Assembly: GCA_030248135.1 (NCBI GenBank)
Contig: JASANC010004156.1
Span: 1-64,000, forward strand
Length of the DNA: 64,000 bases
Reading direction: 5' to 3'
Source of the DNA: Theristus sp. LFF4_11
Lineage: Eukaryota > Nematoda > Chromadorea > Monhysterida > Xyalidae
The position numbers and the translations under genes are program-made. Shown piece after piece: positions 9,919 to 21,914 of the stretch. The notes beneath the pieces are model-generated. The model was not told the DNA's origin, did no database searches, and saw nothing but the letters and a program-made list of their open reading frames with translations. How positions within the stretch are numbered: position 1 is the stretch's first letter; every line of letters starts with the position of its first letter.

Positions 9919-10288
9919 CTGCGCATGCGATGGGCGCAGCGTCACCGTCACCATTGCCGGCACGCTCCGGCCCGCACTTTTTTTAGTTTCTTTCAAATAG
10001 ATTTTGGAAAAACAAAAGATTATCGGACCCGTTGTTGTTGTTCGAAACTTGTGCTTTGTATTTTTTTTTGTTTTTCATGCTGGTGGTGGATTTGTCACTT
10101 CGATTAGTGAGAGCTTGTGATTTTTCAAAAGAACATGCTGTGATGTTGATCTGATAGCTTTTTTGGCTTGATTGTTTCAGTTGTGACGGGGCAACTTTTT
10201 GTGATGTTGGTGCTTTTATTCTCGTATTTGGTGTGTTGTTTTGTTTTAATTATCAATCGACATTGAAGGTATTAGGATGGAGAGATGT
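9919..10288. other. Downstream region of the membrane-protein gene
   Basis: About 370 bp of T-rich sequence follows the stop codon, probably 3' UTR and spacer. No canonical AATAAA was noted close to the stop. No other gene is seen. Confidence 0.4.
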
Positions 10289-12002
10289 TTATCATGCGCA
10301 TTCGCGAGCCTAGCGGACAGCGGATGCAGGCATACTATGGCCCATTGTTCGTTCGCGCTAAAATTCCAAACTTACTGTGCCTCGCATTGTGAACATAAAA
10401 GGAGCTGAGAATTTTTTCTCCTGCATACAGGTAGATAATCCATAGGTATGCTGTGTGCACGAGAATTTTTTTCGTGGTGATCTTCTACACACGCTGTGTG
10501 CGCAAAACATCGATTCTGAATAAGCTGTTACTTATTCTTCTCCCCCCCGCCCTTTTTCGGCCATGTCATAAAAAATGTGTATGCAGTTTCAGTGATATAA
10601 AAAAATTCTGACTGCTATGATAAAAACATTTCATAAAGTAAAAATTTCCAAATTTTTCAAATTTCGTATTTATTTTTCTCTACGATGCTCCCCAAGGCTC
10701 AAATTTTGCTGTTTTATACAAAATTACGGAAAAAACGTGTATTTGCGATTTCTGCGCATGAAACAAACCGCTATTTGACAAATCAAAAAGTTTCCGGGGG
10801 TAACCAACAACGGGGAGTTTGAATTTAATTTTTATTTTTTGAAAACAATAAAGGAATAGCAGTTAAATAACTAAAATCGTGACGATTTAGGGCGAATCGG
10901 CCGTGGAAATTGGCGAAATCGGTCCAAAAACAAAAAAATGGAAAAAATTGTCTAGTCTGTAGGAATTCAATGCGCTGATCACCGATTTTCGGTTAGTTTT
11001 CTTATGTGGGCAACTCTAGATGCTGAATCGTGACGATTTAGGGCGAATCGGCCTTAGAAATAGGCGAAATCGGTCCAGAAACGAAAAACAAAAAAGAGTG
11101 TTTTCCAGGGTAATTCAATGCGCTGATAACAGATTTTGGGTTAGTTTTTTATGAGAGGAAATCTAGATGCTGAATCGTGACGATTTCGGCCGAATCGGCC
11201 GTGGAAATTGGCGAAATCGGTTCAGAAATGAAAAACAAGAAAATGGTGTTTTCCAGGGTAATTAAATACGCTGATCACGGATTTTGGGTTAGTTTTCTTA
11301 TATGAGCAACTCTAGACACTGAATTGTGACGATTTCAAGCGAATCGCCGTGGAAATTAGCGAAATCGTCCAAAAGCAAAAAAACAAGAAAACTGTGTCCA
11401 GGGTAATTCATTGCGCCGATCACGGCTTTTGGGTCAGTTTTCTTATGTGAGCAATTCTAGGTACTGAATCGTGACGATTTCGGGCGAATCAGCCGTTGAA
11501 ATAGCATAGACGAAATCGGCCAAAAAGCGAAAAATGAAAAACCTGAGTTCTCCGGGGTTTAGAAGAATGTGTGTGACCAACGAATTGTGAATTTGGTCCG
11601 ACCTTCGGGGCTTATGTAAAAGTCAGAATATTATCTAAAAATGCGGGAGACGCATATAAAAGGAGGAATATGGCTTTGTTTATGTCCACAGCGGTGCGTA
11701 CGTTAACAACAACGATAAAGCTACATGTAGCAATGTTCTGCAATCTCTGATTTTTCTGTTTTTGCACAGAATTTTCCAGAATTTTGCACATGGTGTGATT
11801 TTAGACTAAACTGACAATGACAATTAAAAAATAACTTTATAAAGTTTTTTTACGCTTTCAACAAAACTAACGCGGCACAGAAAATATGACTCTTATGTAT
11901 TTGTATTTATGTGTACCACATCAGAGACTTGAAAAGAGTCTCTCACTGCTTACACACAGCCTTATTCTTCCTTTTATATTCGTCTCCCGCATTTTTAGAT
12001 AA
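10289..12002 (-). mobile_element. Dispersed composite element P, copy 1 (inverted), with satellite units
   Basis: The left end TTATCATGCGCATTCGCGAG is homologous (inverted) to the right ends of copies 2 and 3. The right end is GCATTTTTAGATAA. A possible 3-bp TSD TGT lies at 10286-10288 and 12003-12005. Inside are about four units of the ~149-bp satellite (10870-11560, recognisable by GAATCGTGACGATTT) and an inverted-repeat block (11632-12002) with ATGCGGGAGACGCATATAAA arms. No transposase was found, so the class is unresolved. Confidence 0.6.
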
Positions 12003-12542
12003 TGTCGCATCGTTTTGAATCCCGCTTGATAATATTGAACCAAATTGACTGTCGGCTCAAACGTTTTTTCATGAATTTGTTTTGTTGCTTTATACTTCGA
12101 GATTAGGTTGTGAATAAAGAGTTCATTGTTTCGAAAGTATGGTCATGAGTAGGGGTGGTAAAAACGGTTTTTTTCAAATCCTTGTATATAAAACGGTTTT
12201 TTATACCGCGTCCGGTTCTTTATACCCGGTTTTTTTTACCGACCCAGTATCTGAAGAATCCTGTGATTGCGACAATTTCTGGTACTCTGATTTTACGCAA
12301 ACCGCTGAATAATGAGTAAAAGACCACAATTCTAACCAGAAACTGTATGTGTTTCAATGGAAACGTATTCCAATCTTGATTTTATTTGATTCGGTGGCGT
12401 TTAGAGAGAATGCAGCATCAGAAAAATTATCAGATGCGAGTTTAAAACAAAAAAAAACTAACGCAAGACAGATTGACATGTGCAACAGCAAGGAATGTGA
12501 TACATGCAAATCAATTGAACTGATACGATCGAGAGATATGTA

Positions 12543-12814
12543 TTATCTTTTTGTGTTAAGGAGACGGAGTAATGTTGAATGATGTGTGGAAAAGCCACAC
12601 AGCTGAAAAGTTGTTTCGCGCCCAAACGAAGTTCGAATAAAGTAAATTTATTTAGTGAGAAAAAATTATGATTGGTTTTTTCTCAATTTCTTGCACAAAT
12701 CTGCCTTCAGAATACGTTAAGTTTTGCTGATTTCAAATTGCCGCTCAGCCATGAAATGTTTTCTCTAGCTGTGCGTGCAAACGCATATTGGGTCACGTTT
12801 AATAAGAAAGATAA
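12543..12814. mobile_element. Family E MITE (TTATCTTT ends, TA TSD)
   Basis: TTATCTTTTTG at the left and GAAAGATAA at the right are inverted ends, each flanked by TA (12541-12542 and 12815-12816). Length 272 bp, non-coding. A second copy, itself interrupted, is at 43824-44897. Confidence 0.75.
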
Positions 12815-12816
12815 TA

Positions 12817-12996
12817 ATTGAGATGAGATTGACCACCGTGAGGGGGGGTGCGATCCCGTGTTTTCTCGCGGAGGAGGGGGGAGTCTAGTACCCGTGTCGA
12901 GGTAAAGGGGGGGGGGAGGGGGGTACACGGGTATCTGCCCGTGCACGGGCAGGATTTTCTGCTGAGGGGGGTGCACCCCCCGCACTTTCGCTACTG
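12817..12996 (+). mobile_element. Family A right-end fragment
   Basis: Starts at ATTGAGATGAGATTGACC and runs through three G-tract blocks to the terminus CTTTCGCTACTG. The left two thirds of the family is absent. Confidence 0.7.
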
Positions 12997-13661
12997 GACC
13001 AGAGCCAGCCCATTGGCGGTCGACCGAGATGGGACATGAAAGAAAGGCCGAAGGAGAGGCACGGGTCTCAGGGTGCTTTATTTATACCAAGAGCGGGAAT
13101 TGTGTTCTCCAGAACATCAAGTTATGAAGTGGCGAAAATTGAAATGGATGTGCGGAATACAGTGCATTTTGAGTGATTTCAAAAATTGAAATTTGGGTCC
13201 TTCGGCGGTATAAAAAACCGGAAAAAAAACAAAATTTACGCGGTAAAATATCGGTAAGATATTTTGGCCCTTTTTTGGCGCTGGTTTAAAAAACCGTTTC
13301 TTATACCGTTTTTATACCGAAAAAACCGTTTTTTATACCGACCCACCCCTAGTCATGAGTATGACATGATATGGATTGAGCGATGTTGTTGCCATTCGCC
13401 GCAATCAAATGGTATACGTTTTTTAAATTCAACTTTGGCAACAATTGTTTAGTTATCTGTCTTCACTGGTGTGCACCGTATATATTTTAATTCAACTTGT
13501 GTGACAATATTCTAATTATCCGTCTTCTCTGGCATGCACCGGACCAAATTCAAATCTAAACGAAAATATTCCGACCTAGAAACAATCATCGTCGTTGACG
13601 TTTTGGAACACAAAATCAACAGACATCGATGCAGCAGCCGCTTGCAACGGTACGCCATGTT

Positions 13662-16600
13662 CTATGAGGTGAGTTTCTGTTTGGACGCCAAATCATAGTA
13701 CGCACCTCCCAGCGCCACAAGTTCTTCGTGCGTACCTTTAGCGAATGTTAACAGCTCGTTTGTGTGGTCCGATGGATGTGGTTCAGTGCACCAAACTCAG
13801 CAAGCACGTACCCTGTTCGATGACGCTGCCGCCTCTGATGACGGCGATGCGGTCTGCGTTCTGCACGGTCGACAGGCGGTGTGCGATCATGATCGTCGTG
13901 CGCCCTTTGCTGGCACGGTCGAGCGCTTGCTGCACCACCTGCCGCGCACAGCAAGTGTAAACCACCGAATATCGGCTTCTCAACAAACGTTACACATGGT
14001 TGACCAAAAGTAGCGCTAAAATCGTTTCATGCAGCGTCGACAAAAAGAACGAACTCAATCAATGCACTGATGCTGGTTCTACAAAATAATATTCATCAAA
14101 CCACAGGGTCGACAAAAAAGTGCTTAGTTCATTTTATGCTAGAAATATTCTTTGTACAGGGTGCACCAAAAGAACGGTTTGCTTTCCTGCATGGTTCACA
14201 GCCGTGACTTTCTTCCATGCTGCTCTTTTGACTTTGACGATTCAGAAACATTAAAACAAACTCGTGTCGAGGAGACGGTAAATACCGAACTTCATGGAAG
14301 TCACAGCATTTCACCATACCTTTTCACTCTCAGTGTCTAGAGCAGACGTCGCCTCATCCAAGAGCAGCACTTTTGGGTTTCGTACCAAAGCGCGTGCAAT
14401 GGCGATTCGTTGCTTCTGACCCCCAGATAGTTGCGTGCCCTTCTCGCCGACACGTGTTCGGTACCCCTGCGTTTCTCAATATTGTGTTTCATGAATCGAA
14501 TGTATTCTGAGCAACAACAGTGACGTAAGTCGACCGACCTCTGGTAACCCGGCGATGAAGCTGTGAATGTTGGCCAGCTTCGCTGCCTCTTCAATTCGCT
14601 CTTGCGTGATATCGTCGACGCCATATCCGATATTTTCTGATATGGAACAGTCAAACAGTATCGGCTCCTGTGACACCAGACCGCAGTTGTGGCGTAGATA
14701 TGCCACGTTGATGGTGCGATTATCAAACTCGTCCATGTACTGAAAATATCAGGCGAATTCGGCAGCTGTCATATGCATATCGTGTAAGCATCAGATTTTC
14801 TGTGTAGTTGTGATAAAAAGTTGCTCACCACCCGTCCCGCCAGTGGATCATAGAAGCGTTCTATCAAGCTGACCACTGTTGATTTGCCACACCCTGACGG
14901 CCCCACCAATGCGAGCGTCTTCCCTTGATCCACTTTGATGTTCAGTCCACGCATCACTTCGATGTCCGGGCGAGTTGGATACGCAAATTCAACGTCTTTG
15001 AAGGCCACATTGCCTGTCAGGGCCTACGATTTGAATTTTTTTCAACAGACTGATTGGTAATTTAGTGCAGGTACTGGTGTTTTGGATGCCAAGTTTTGGC
15101 AAAAACGAACTGGTTGCAGTCCATGTTTACTGAAGCTGTCGATTCGTGGCTGTTCGTCACACATCTTGAACACGAGGCCAGCTGCAAACTTCGCCTTGAA
15201 GTACTCAGGAAAGTACGAAGTTGCAGAGGCCAACATCATGGTTGAATAATTCACACCGAAGAACACTCTGGAAATGTGTCTCGTTAGATGGCGGATAGAA
15301 CAGGTGTCTAAATTAACACCAAGAAACGACAGCCGTTACCTGAACACATTGATGGGCTCCATGTGGCCATTTTCCACCAGCCAAGCGGCAAACGTGAACG
15401 ACGCGGCATACATCCAAAAATAAATGCCAATCGCAAATCCGTAGCAAACCGCCTGAATGTGCGCCTCACGTTGTGCCTGTTTGAACGGCTTCTCAAGGTG
15501 CACGACAAACATGTCGTAGAATTCGCTCTCGCGCGTCAACGACTGCACAGTACGCATGTTTTCAATTGCCTCTACGGCCACCTAAAAAGGGCCTGTCACG
15601 TTTCGTACATGTCACCATAAGATTTGTGAAAGTTGCACTGACTTTGCCGGCTTCTTCCAGTAGCAGCGAGTCCTGTTTAGCTCCTTTTTCTCGGATCTTC
15701 ATTCGCATCGCCATGCCGAAAGCGACCAGCGGACAGATTGCCAACACAAGAAGTGCCAGTTGCCATCCGTAAATGAAGCCAATTACGATGCCGAGCACCA
15801 TCGACACAACAGCGCTCAGTACAGATGCCACACGGAATGATATTGCCTGTTTCGTTCAGCAAGTGTAGCCGTTATCAGAATCAACAGTGTGCAACCAGTT
15901 GTATGATGGCTCGCAAACCTGTTTCACATTTGGCGCATCCGTCGCTAGTCGAGTGCAGATTTTGCCTGTCGATCGTTTCGGATCATCGAAATAGCCGGCG
16001 TCTTGGCGCATGATGTTTTCAAACACTTTCATGCGCATTCGCAACGTCAGATTTTCGCCGAGAATCCCGAAGAACAACTCCTATAACATGCAAATCGATG
16101 TTGCAAGTAGCGCGCAATTATATAGCACGCTTCACTGGCAATATGATGCTCGTTCGTGTGACGCACGCCAACAAAGTATTCCAAGCCATCGACGACACCA
16201 ACGACCACGAACAGTAACGACCAGAGTCGCGCCTCGGCCAGTAACTGATCGCCTTGCTTTGCGAATGCCTGTCGAGAAACACTGAGTTTGTCTCTGCTTG
16301 CAACACGGCGCAATAAAAGCAGTGTGTCTGTTAATTCACTAACGTTGTACATTTGACTGAAGAACTGCGAGAACGCTGGCATGATGAGCCCTTGGACGAT
16401 CGCAGCCGACACGCCCATGAACATGTAGAGCCATTGGCCTTTGTTCTCGCGCAGGATCTGCATGAGCGACGCCTCCTGGCCGCCCTCTTCCCTCAGCTCC
16501 TGCTCCATGCGCTCCTGCTCGGTGTCGGCGGTAGACATCATTCTGCTCATCGCACGACTCCGCTTCTCCGTCACCGACACTGAGCCGTCCGAGATGATTG

Positions 16601-19600
16601 ATAGTTCGTCTGACAGCAGCGACTCGCCGCGACTCTTCTGGCGGCTGGTCGATCGACGCAGAACACGCGACGCTTGTCGTAGACGTGCAGTCGGGCGTTC
16701 TGGGTTTAAAAATTGGATTTTGTAAGTATAGTAGTGGTGAATGTTTGTGAAAACATTTCCACCAAGCTTGCTAATTTCACTCCGTTTCTGTGTCAACTTG
16801 AGTAATTAGACACCTTTTATTTCATCGGCGTCGCCGGCGTTTGCCGTCGTCGTTTCATTCAGTTGCTGTGCGAGCACCAAATTGTAGTACAGCCCTTTCT
16901 TTGCCATCAGCTCGTCGTGCGTGCCGAGCTCTTGAATGCGTCCCTGCTCCATGGCGACGATCTTTTTGCAGTTCTTCACAGTTGATAGGCGGTGAGCAAT
17001 AGAAATGGTTGTTCGGCCTTTCGAAGCCTGACCAAGGTTGACAAATATTGTTGATCTGAACTCTGTTCAGTGTGCAATTTGTTTTTGTATTGATTTTGTC
17101 TATTTGCTACCTTCTCGAGCGCCGCTTGCACAAGACGCTCGCCTTCGGCGTCCAGCGCGGACGTCGCTTCATCCAAGAGCAGTATCTTTGGGTTGCGCAC
17201 GATTGCACGCGCGATAGCGATGCGCTGCTTTTGCCCGCCCGACATTTGCGAGCCGCGCTCGCCGACCATCGATTTGTAACCCTGGACGCTTTTTTGTGGT
17301 TTGCCCAGCCGCAATCAACAGAAATGGAAACTGTATTTATACTCAATGAAAGATTTACTTGTGGTAGTGCTCGTATGAACTCGTGGCAGTTTGCCATCTT
17401 ACAGGCGCGTATCATTTCGGCATGCGTGATGTCGGCATTGCCAAGACGGATGTTGTCTTCGATTGTCATGTCGAATAGCACCGGCTCTTGCGACACAACA
17501 CCAATCACGTTACGCAACCAGTTGATGTTCAGGTGATTCAGATTTTCTCCATCCAAGGTAATCTGAATCAACGCACGCAACGATGTTCCAATTTTCTCCG
17601 TTGTCGCAAGAAATTGTGACAATGGAATAGACTGCGAAAGGGACGAATTGGTTAACAGATGAACAGACCTTTCCGTCGTTTGGGTCATAGAACCGCAACA
17701 GAAGACTCATAATCGTACTTTTTCCGCAACCACTGTGTCCCACAAGAGCAACAGTTTCACCAGCTTCTATGTCCAGGTCTATGCCATCCAATACCTGCAA
17801 TGGAAATCTGTTCGCTACGATTGGTGAAGTTCACTATTATTGTCTCTGTGCGCTACACACAGTCAAGTGAACTCAAGTGGCAAAGGAGGACACAGACCTT
17901 CACATCACGCCGTGTCTCATACGAAAAGTGGACCTTCTTCAGTTGGATTTTCCCTTTCACTTCGGGAATCGTTTTTCCTTCTTGCGAGTATGTATCGATT
18001 TCGGGCTTCTGAACAAAACGAGATTCCCCATTTCACATTTTGTTATATTACGGTTTGACACAAATCGCCGTTCACTACAACGTTAGTTCACCCGTTGTAT
18101 AATGTCCAGCATCGACGTTAGTGCACCTCGGGCAGACTGAATTAACGAAAACTGCGGGCCGGCACGTCCAATGACAAACGCGCCGCCCATGGTGGCGTTG
18201 AAGACCGTGAACACGGTGCCGCGTTCGACCTCGCCGCTGACGATCATGGTGGCGCCGAGCCAGAACGACAAGCCGTACACGCTGAACATCAGCAGATTCG
18301 TGATGCCAAGTCCAATGCCGCTGTAGAGCGCCTTCATGATGCCCTGTCGCTTTCCTTCCACCAGCTGCGCGTGGTATCTGTAATCGTCGTAAATCGAACA
18401 ACAAACGGTGTAAGAAAAATAGGGAAATGTGAGAGTTTTACGGTCGAATTGAACACCAACCGTTCGATTTCTTGTTTCTGTCCATTGAACGCGATCACAG
18501 TTCGCATCGATGAAAGCACTTCTTCGGCAACACCGCCAGCTTTCGCGTAGCACTCCTGTTCCTGGCGAGCTGCATCCCCGATAAACTAAAGTCATCAAGG
18601 AACACCCGGTGCAAAGTCGGGCACCTCAACTTTTTTTCACAAAAAAACGAAGCAGTACCTTTGAAACCAGCCAACCGCAGATTGTAATCAGTGGCGATAT
18701 GGCTAGCATCACCAACGTTAATTTCCAGCTGTACGAAAAGGCCACCACGAGGCCTAGAAAATGTCGTTTTGAAAAGTTCTGATTTTTCGTGGAACCATTT
18801 ATAAAAATATATTTTAAAAAACGATGTTACCTGCAACAAATTGCACAAACGATTGCAACAAGATACCGAGTTTGTCACCGATGGCTTCTTTAATTCGCTC
18901 CAGATTGCTAAAATAGAACGGTTATGGACGGTTACACATTTTGCCTTTGTATCAGCAGGTTACCGCAGAGAAATGTTATTATCAACATATTATTATCATT
19001 GATCTCAATGCAACTAACTCTGAGAGTTTGATTGTTAGTGTGCCACTTTGGTTCACATCGAACCAAGCAATGTTTTGTCGAAGCACGGCTTTGAAGAACG
19101 CTCGTCTGATGTTGTTCACTTGTCGTTCGCAGACTAATTGCCAGCAAACCAGCTGTATTGTTTAATTTTAGTTGGATTAGCTGCCAGCCGCTATTGGATT
19201 CTAACCGCGTTGAGAAGGTTGAATGTCGGCGGCACAACACCACCTGGACATAACCAGAGCCGAATATCAGAACGCCCAGCGCAGCATAGTAAATGCCGGA
19301 CTGATCTGCCATTCTGCGAAAGTCTTCTCCGGCCGATTGTGAAACATTGCCGAAACTGTTGACATCCATCTGCGCTGTGATGAACGTGTTGGACAGCTGA
19401 CCAAATACAATGGCAGACAGTGGCATGCCAATGCCAGACACCACCGCAGCCACACATCCGAAGAAGATCAGCAGATAGTCAGTTTGGTTGGCGAAGTAGT
19501 ACTGCAATGTTGTTGTTTTCCTCGTATCACCGGCGGCGCACTAATTTTTAAAACTTGAACGTACCAAATCTTTGAACGGTCGTGTCTCAGTCAACTGTTT

Positions 19601-19851
19601 CTTCTCTTGTTTCTTTGGTTCGTCATACTTCTCTGGCAATGGATCACTGAAAGTTGTGATCGCATCTAGTCAAACCGTTTATTAAAAGAAATTGCCAAGC
19701 ATGTGTCAAACCTAATAGAGCCATTTATGGCGCCGTATGGGCTGCTGTCGGTTCTCGATAGTCGTGTGTATTTTTGTTCATCCACCGTCAACAGACGATC
19801 GGCTTCACTTGGGGCCGTTTTGTCCCCGGCTTTCGCAAATAACGCACCCAT
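13662..19851 (-). CDS. ABC-B full transporter (P-glycoprotein-like), complete, 24 exons
   Basis: An ATP-driven exporter of the plasma membrane, probably moving lipophilic compounds. Twenty-four exons join in frame to 1329 aa, the normal length for P-glycoproteins: 19851-19712, 19646-19565, 19501-19244, 19152-19019, 18907-18831, 18753-18659, 18585-18461, 18377-18092, 18008-17898, 17794-17669, 17562-17359, 17281-17111, 17027-16814, 16699-16344, 16268-16167, 16080-15919, 15846-15643, 15581-15340, 15267-15111, 15023-14829, 14739-14539, 14466-14320, 13938-13812, 13735-13662. The order is TMD1-NBD1-linker-TMD2-NBD2. NBD1 has Walker [10 protein letters not shown], signature MSGGQKQR and Walker [16 protein letters not shown]2 has [17 protein letters not shown] and [12 protein letters not shown]. 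Both have Q-loops (VSQEP) and H-loops (IAHRLSTV). The Ser/Arg-rich linker (exon 14, [19 protein letters not shown]) may be a phosphorylation site. Introns are mostly 50-110 bp with no transposons. Confidence 0.95.
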
Positions 19852-20824
19852 GTTTTACGGCTAAACTAACATTTGTCCGGTCCAGGAGACAGAAAACACA
19901 ACACAATACTGCTGCTGTATGATTTAAGCGCTGAACTATTGCAGCTTGCAATAACTGCTTGGAGTGCAAAAAAATCACGATCATTGTGCATAATTCTGGC
20001 GTTTCAGTGTTTTATCACACAATAATCAGCAAGTCGACGCTGCTATCAGCTTACGACAACAGGCACCTTTGATAAGCTCTGATTGCACAAGTAGCCGCAC
20101 CACATTGTGTTGCTACATATGATCCATTGCAGCTATGGACGTAGGGTGCAACAGTTTCATTTGTAGCAAGCAAGGTATTCAACTGTTGATAACAATCGAA
20201 ACCCGTTGGTGTTTTTGTTCAACATCAGCGGCAACGCGCACAGCTCACAAATCTGTGCCTTTAACTTTTGTTTGTTTCAACAGTGTCCAACTGGCGCCAA
20301 CAACAATCGGCCTTGTTGCTCAACAAGTTCTGTCATTTTTTTAGATCACCTTTGTTTTATTTCTGCTTGGAACTGTTTTCAACTGTGTCGACTTTTTCGA
20401 AAAAAAACTGTACTTCACAATAAACTTCAACACTCCGTAGTGTACATTACAACGTGCAAGCACTGTTTCTTGCGGTTTCGTCTGGTCAGCGTATACCGCG
20501 GGCCCCCAGACTCGTCAGTACGACAAGGCCCCGGCAGCACAGCCCAATCAAATATGATGACCAGCGCAGACGGATGTTATGTCTGGCTGAAACATCAGCG
20601 AAACAGCGGATCACACAAGACAAAACATGTACATGTATGTTTTGAAAGGTGTATTATTATCTACAATTATTTCAAAATCTGGACTTCAATCGACAAATAA
20701 AATAACATTGTTGCGTTTGCAAATTCAAAAAAAAAAACAATGAAAGCAAGCTTTTTTAAAAACATTAAACAAGTGTTGCAAGTAGAACATTTATTAAATT
20801 TATCAAAAACAGGTGTGCGTTAGA
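19852..20824. other. Intergenic region upstream of the ABC transporter
   Basis: About 970 bp between the transporter's ATG (minus strand, so this is its promoter side) and the 3' end of the next gene. No coding frame, repeat with recognisable ends, or clear promoter motif was found. An AATAAA on the minus strand at 20790-20795 belongs to the 3' end of the secreted-protein gene. Confidence 0.4.
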
Positions 20825-21914
20825 TTATACGGTGACCATGCACCATGCAAATCTGCCCGCGACCATGCACGTGTACGCGTCGTTGCAGCCTTGGCCGACC
20901 AGTGCCAACGGTTTCTCAGAGCACACCACCGTGCACGCCTCCGGTAGCGCCTTCTGAATGCCCATCGCGATGTCCGCCGGTCGCAAGTGTTTCACCATTT
21001 CCTGGTATCGAGTTTAAGAGATGCAGTAGTGCTTGTGCATGAACATCACCGGCTGTTCTCCGTGAAATACCTTCGAAATTAGTTTCTTCAGTTTTGCATC
21101 GTCACACAGTGCCTCGTCCTCTGCGATTCCTTCCGCACCAGCTTCCGTACATTCAAACCTGTGCGAATATAGGCCACAAGCGTATTGAATAGTTGTTGCT
21201 GGGGCTTGAAATGTTGCAGTACTAGTGAATTAGTCAGGCGGTCACACTGAATAATAAAAAAATAGTTGTTGCTGGGGCTTGAAATGTTGCAGTACTAGTG
21301 AATTAGTCAGGCGGTCACACTGAATAATAAAAAAATAGTTGTTGCTGGGGCTTGAAATGTTGCAGTACTAGTGAATTAGTCAGGCGGTCACACTGAATAA
21401 TGAAAAAAAAAGTTTGTGTACTCACTTTCCATCACCAGCGTCTTTGCATTTGAACTGTGGCACTTTCTCGCATTCAAATTTTCCCTCTTCTCCGGCCTTG
21501 CACTTGAACTTGTTGCCGCCCTCTTCGCCACCTTCACCTCCTTCCTCCCCTCCATAGGCCTCCTCACCACCGTAGCCGTCTCCGCCCTCCTCACCGCCTT
21601 CTCCGCCTTCTCCGCCTTCTCCTCCTCCTTCTTCGCCATCGCCGCCGCACGCTTTACATCGGTTGGCCAACAGACATAGGGCACCGAACAACAACAATAG
21701 TGTTTTGGACGACTGAAAGTTTAGTTCGGTTTAGTTATGATGCCGCGAAAACCAATATCAAAAGAACGTTTGATGTGAAGTTTAGTGGCAGTGTTGTCCA
21801 TTTATTAATCCGTTGTTGAGGGTTTTCATTGCAATTGCACTTCTAGCAGGTTGAAACCGGACTAAAAACGATGTATGTTTAACTGGATATCATGAAAACG
21901 TCTCTGCTTACCAT
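20825..21914 (-). CDS. Secreted Gly/Glu-rich protein with conserved Cys C-terminus, paralogue 1
   Basis: Family not recognised. Four exons (21914-21912, 21712-21426, 21158-21071, 21001-20825) join in frame to 184 aa. Exon 1 codes only the ATG and is followed directly by GTAAGC. Exon 2 starts with a signal-peptide-like hydrophobic run (SSKTLLLLFGALCLL), then ACGG, then a Gly/Glu-rich low-complexity region (about residues 25-60), then three short KxKC/ECxxVPQFKC-type segments. Exons 3 and 4 are more conserved with the neighbour, ending in ACTVVCSEKPLAL...GCNDAYTCMVAG...WCMVTV with paired cysteines. It is probably exported, with an acidic spacer before a disulphide-bonded tail. A minus-strand AATAAA lies about 30 bp after the stop. 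It is a tandem paralogue of the gene at 23486-24350. Confidence 0.8.
21188..21405. repeat. Three tandem copies of a ~78-bp unit in intron 2 of paralogue 1
   Basis: Nearly identical units containing GTTGTTGCTGGGGCTTGAAA and GTACTAGTGAATTAGTCAGG repeat three times between exon 3 and exon 2 of the secreted-protein gene. The high identity suggests recent expansion. The intron of the neighbouring paralogue lacks it. Confidence 0.8.

Larger units (their letters stand above)
12150..13351. mobile_element. hAT-like element, family G (TAGGGGTGG ends), with insertions
   Basis: Left TAGGGGTGGTAAAAACGG and right CCGACCCACCCCTA are inverted termini. The exact 8-bp TSD GTCATGAG lies at 12142-12149 and 13352-13359. 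Subterminal arrays of ACGGTTTTTTATACCG words are present. The element holds a family E MITE (12543-12814) and a family A right-end fragment (12817-12996). A 77-codon open stretch (12349-12582) has no recognisable domain. Confidence 0.8.
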
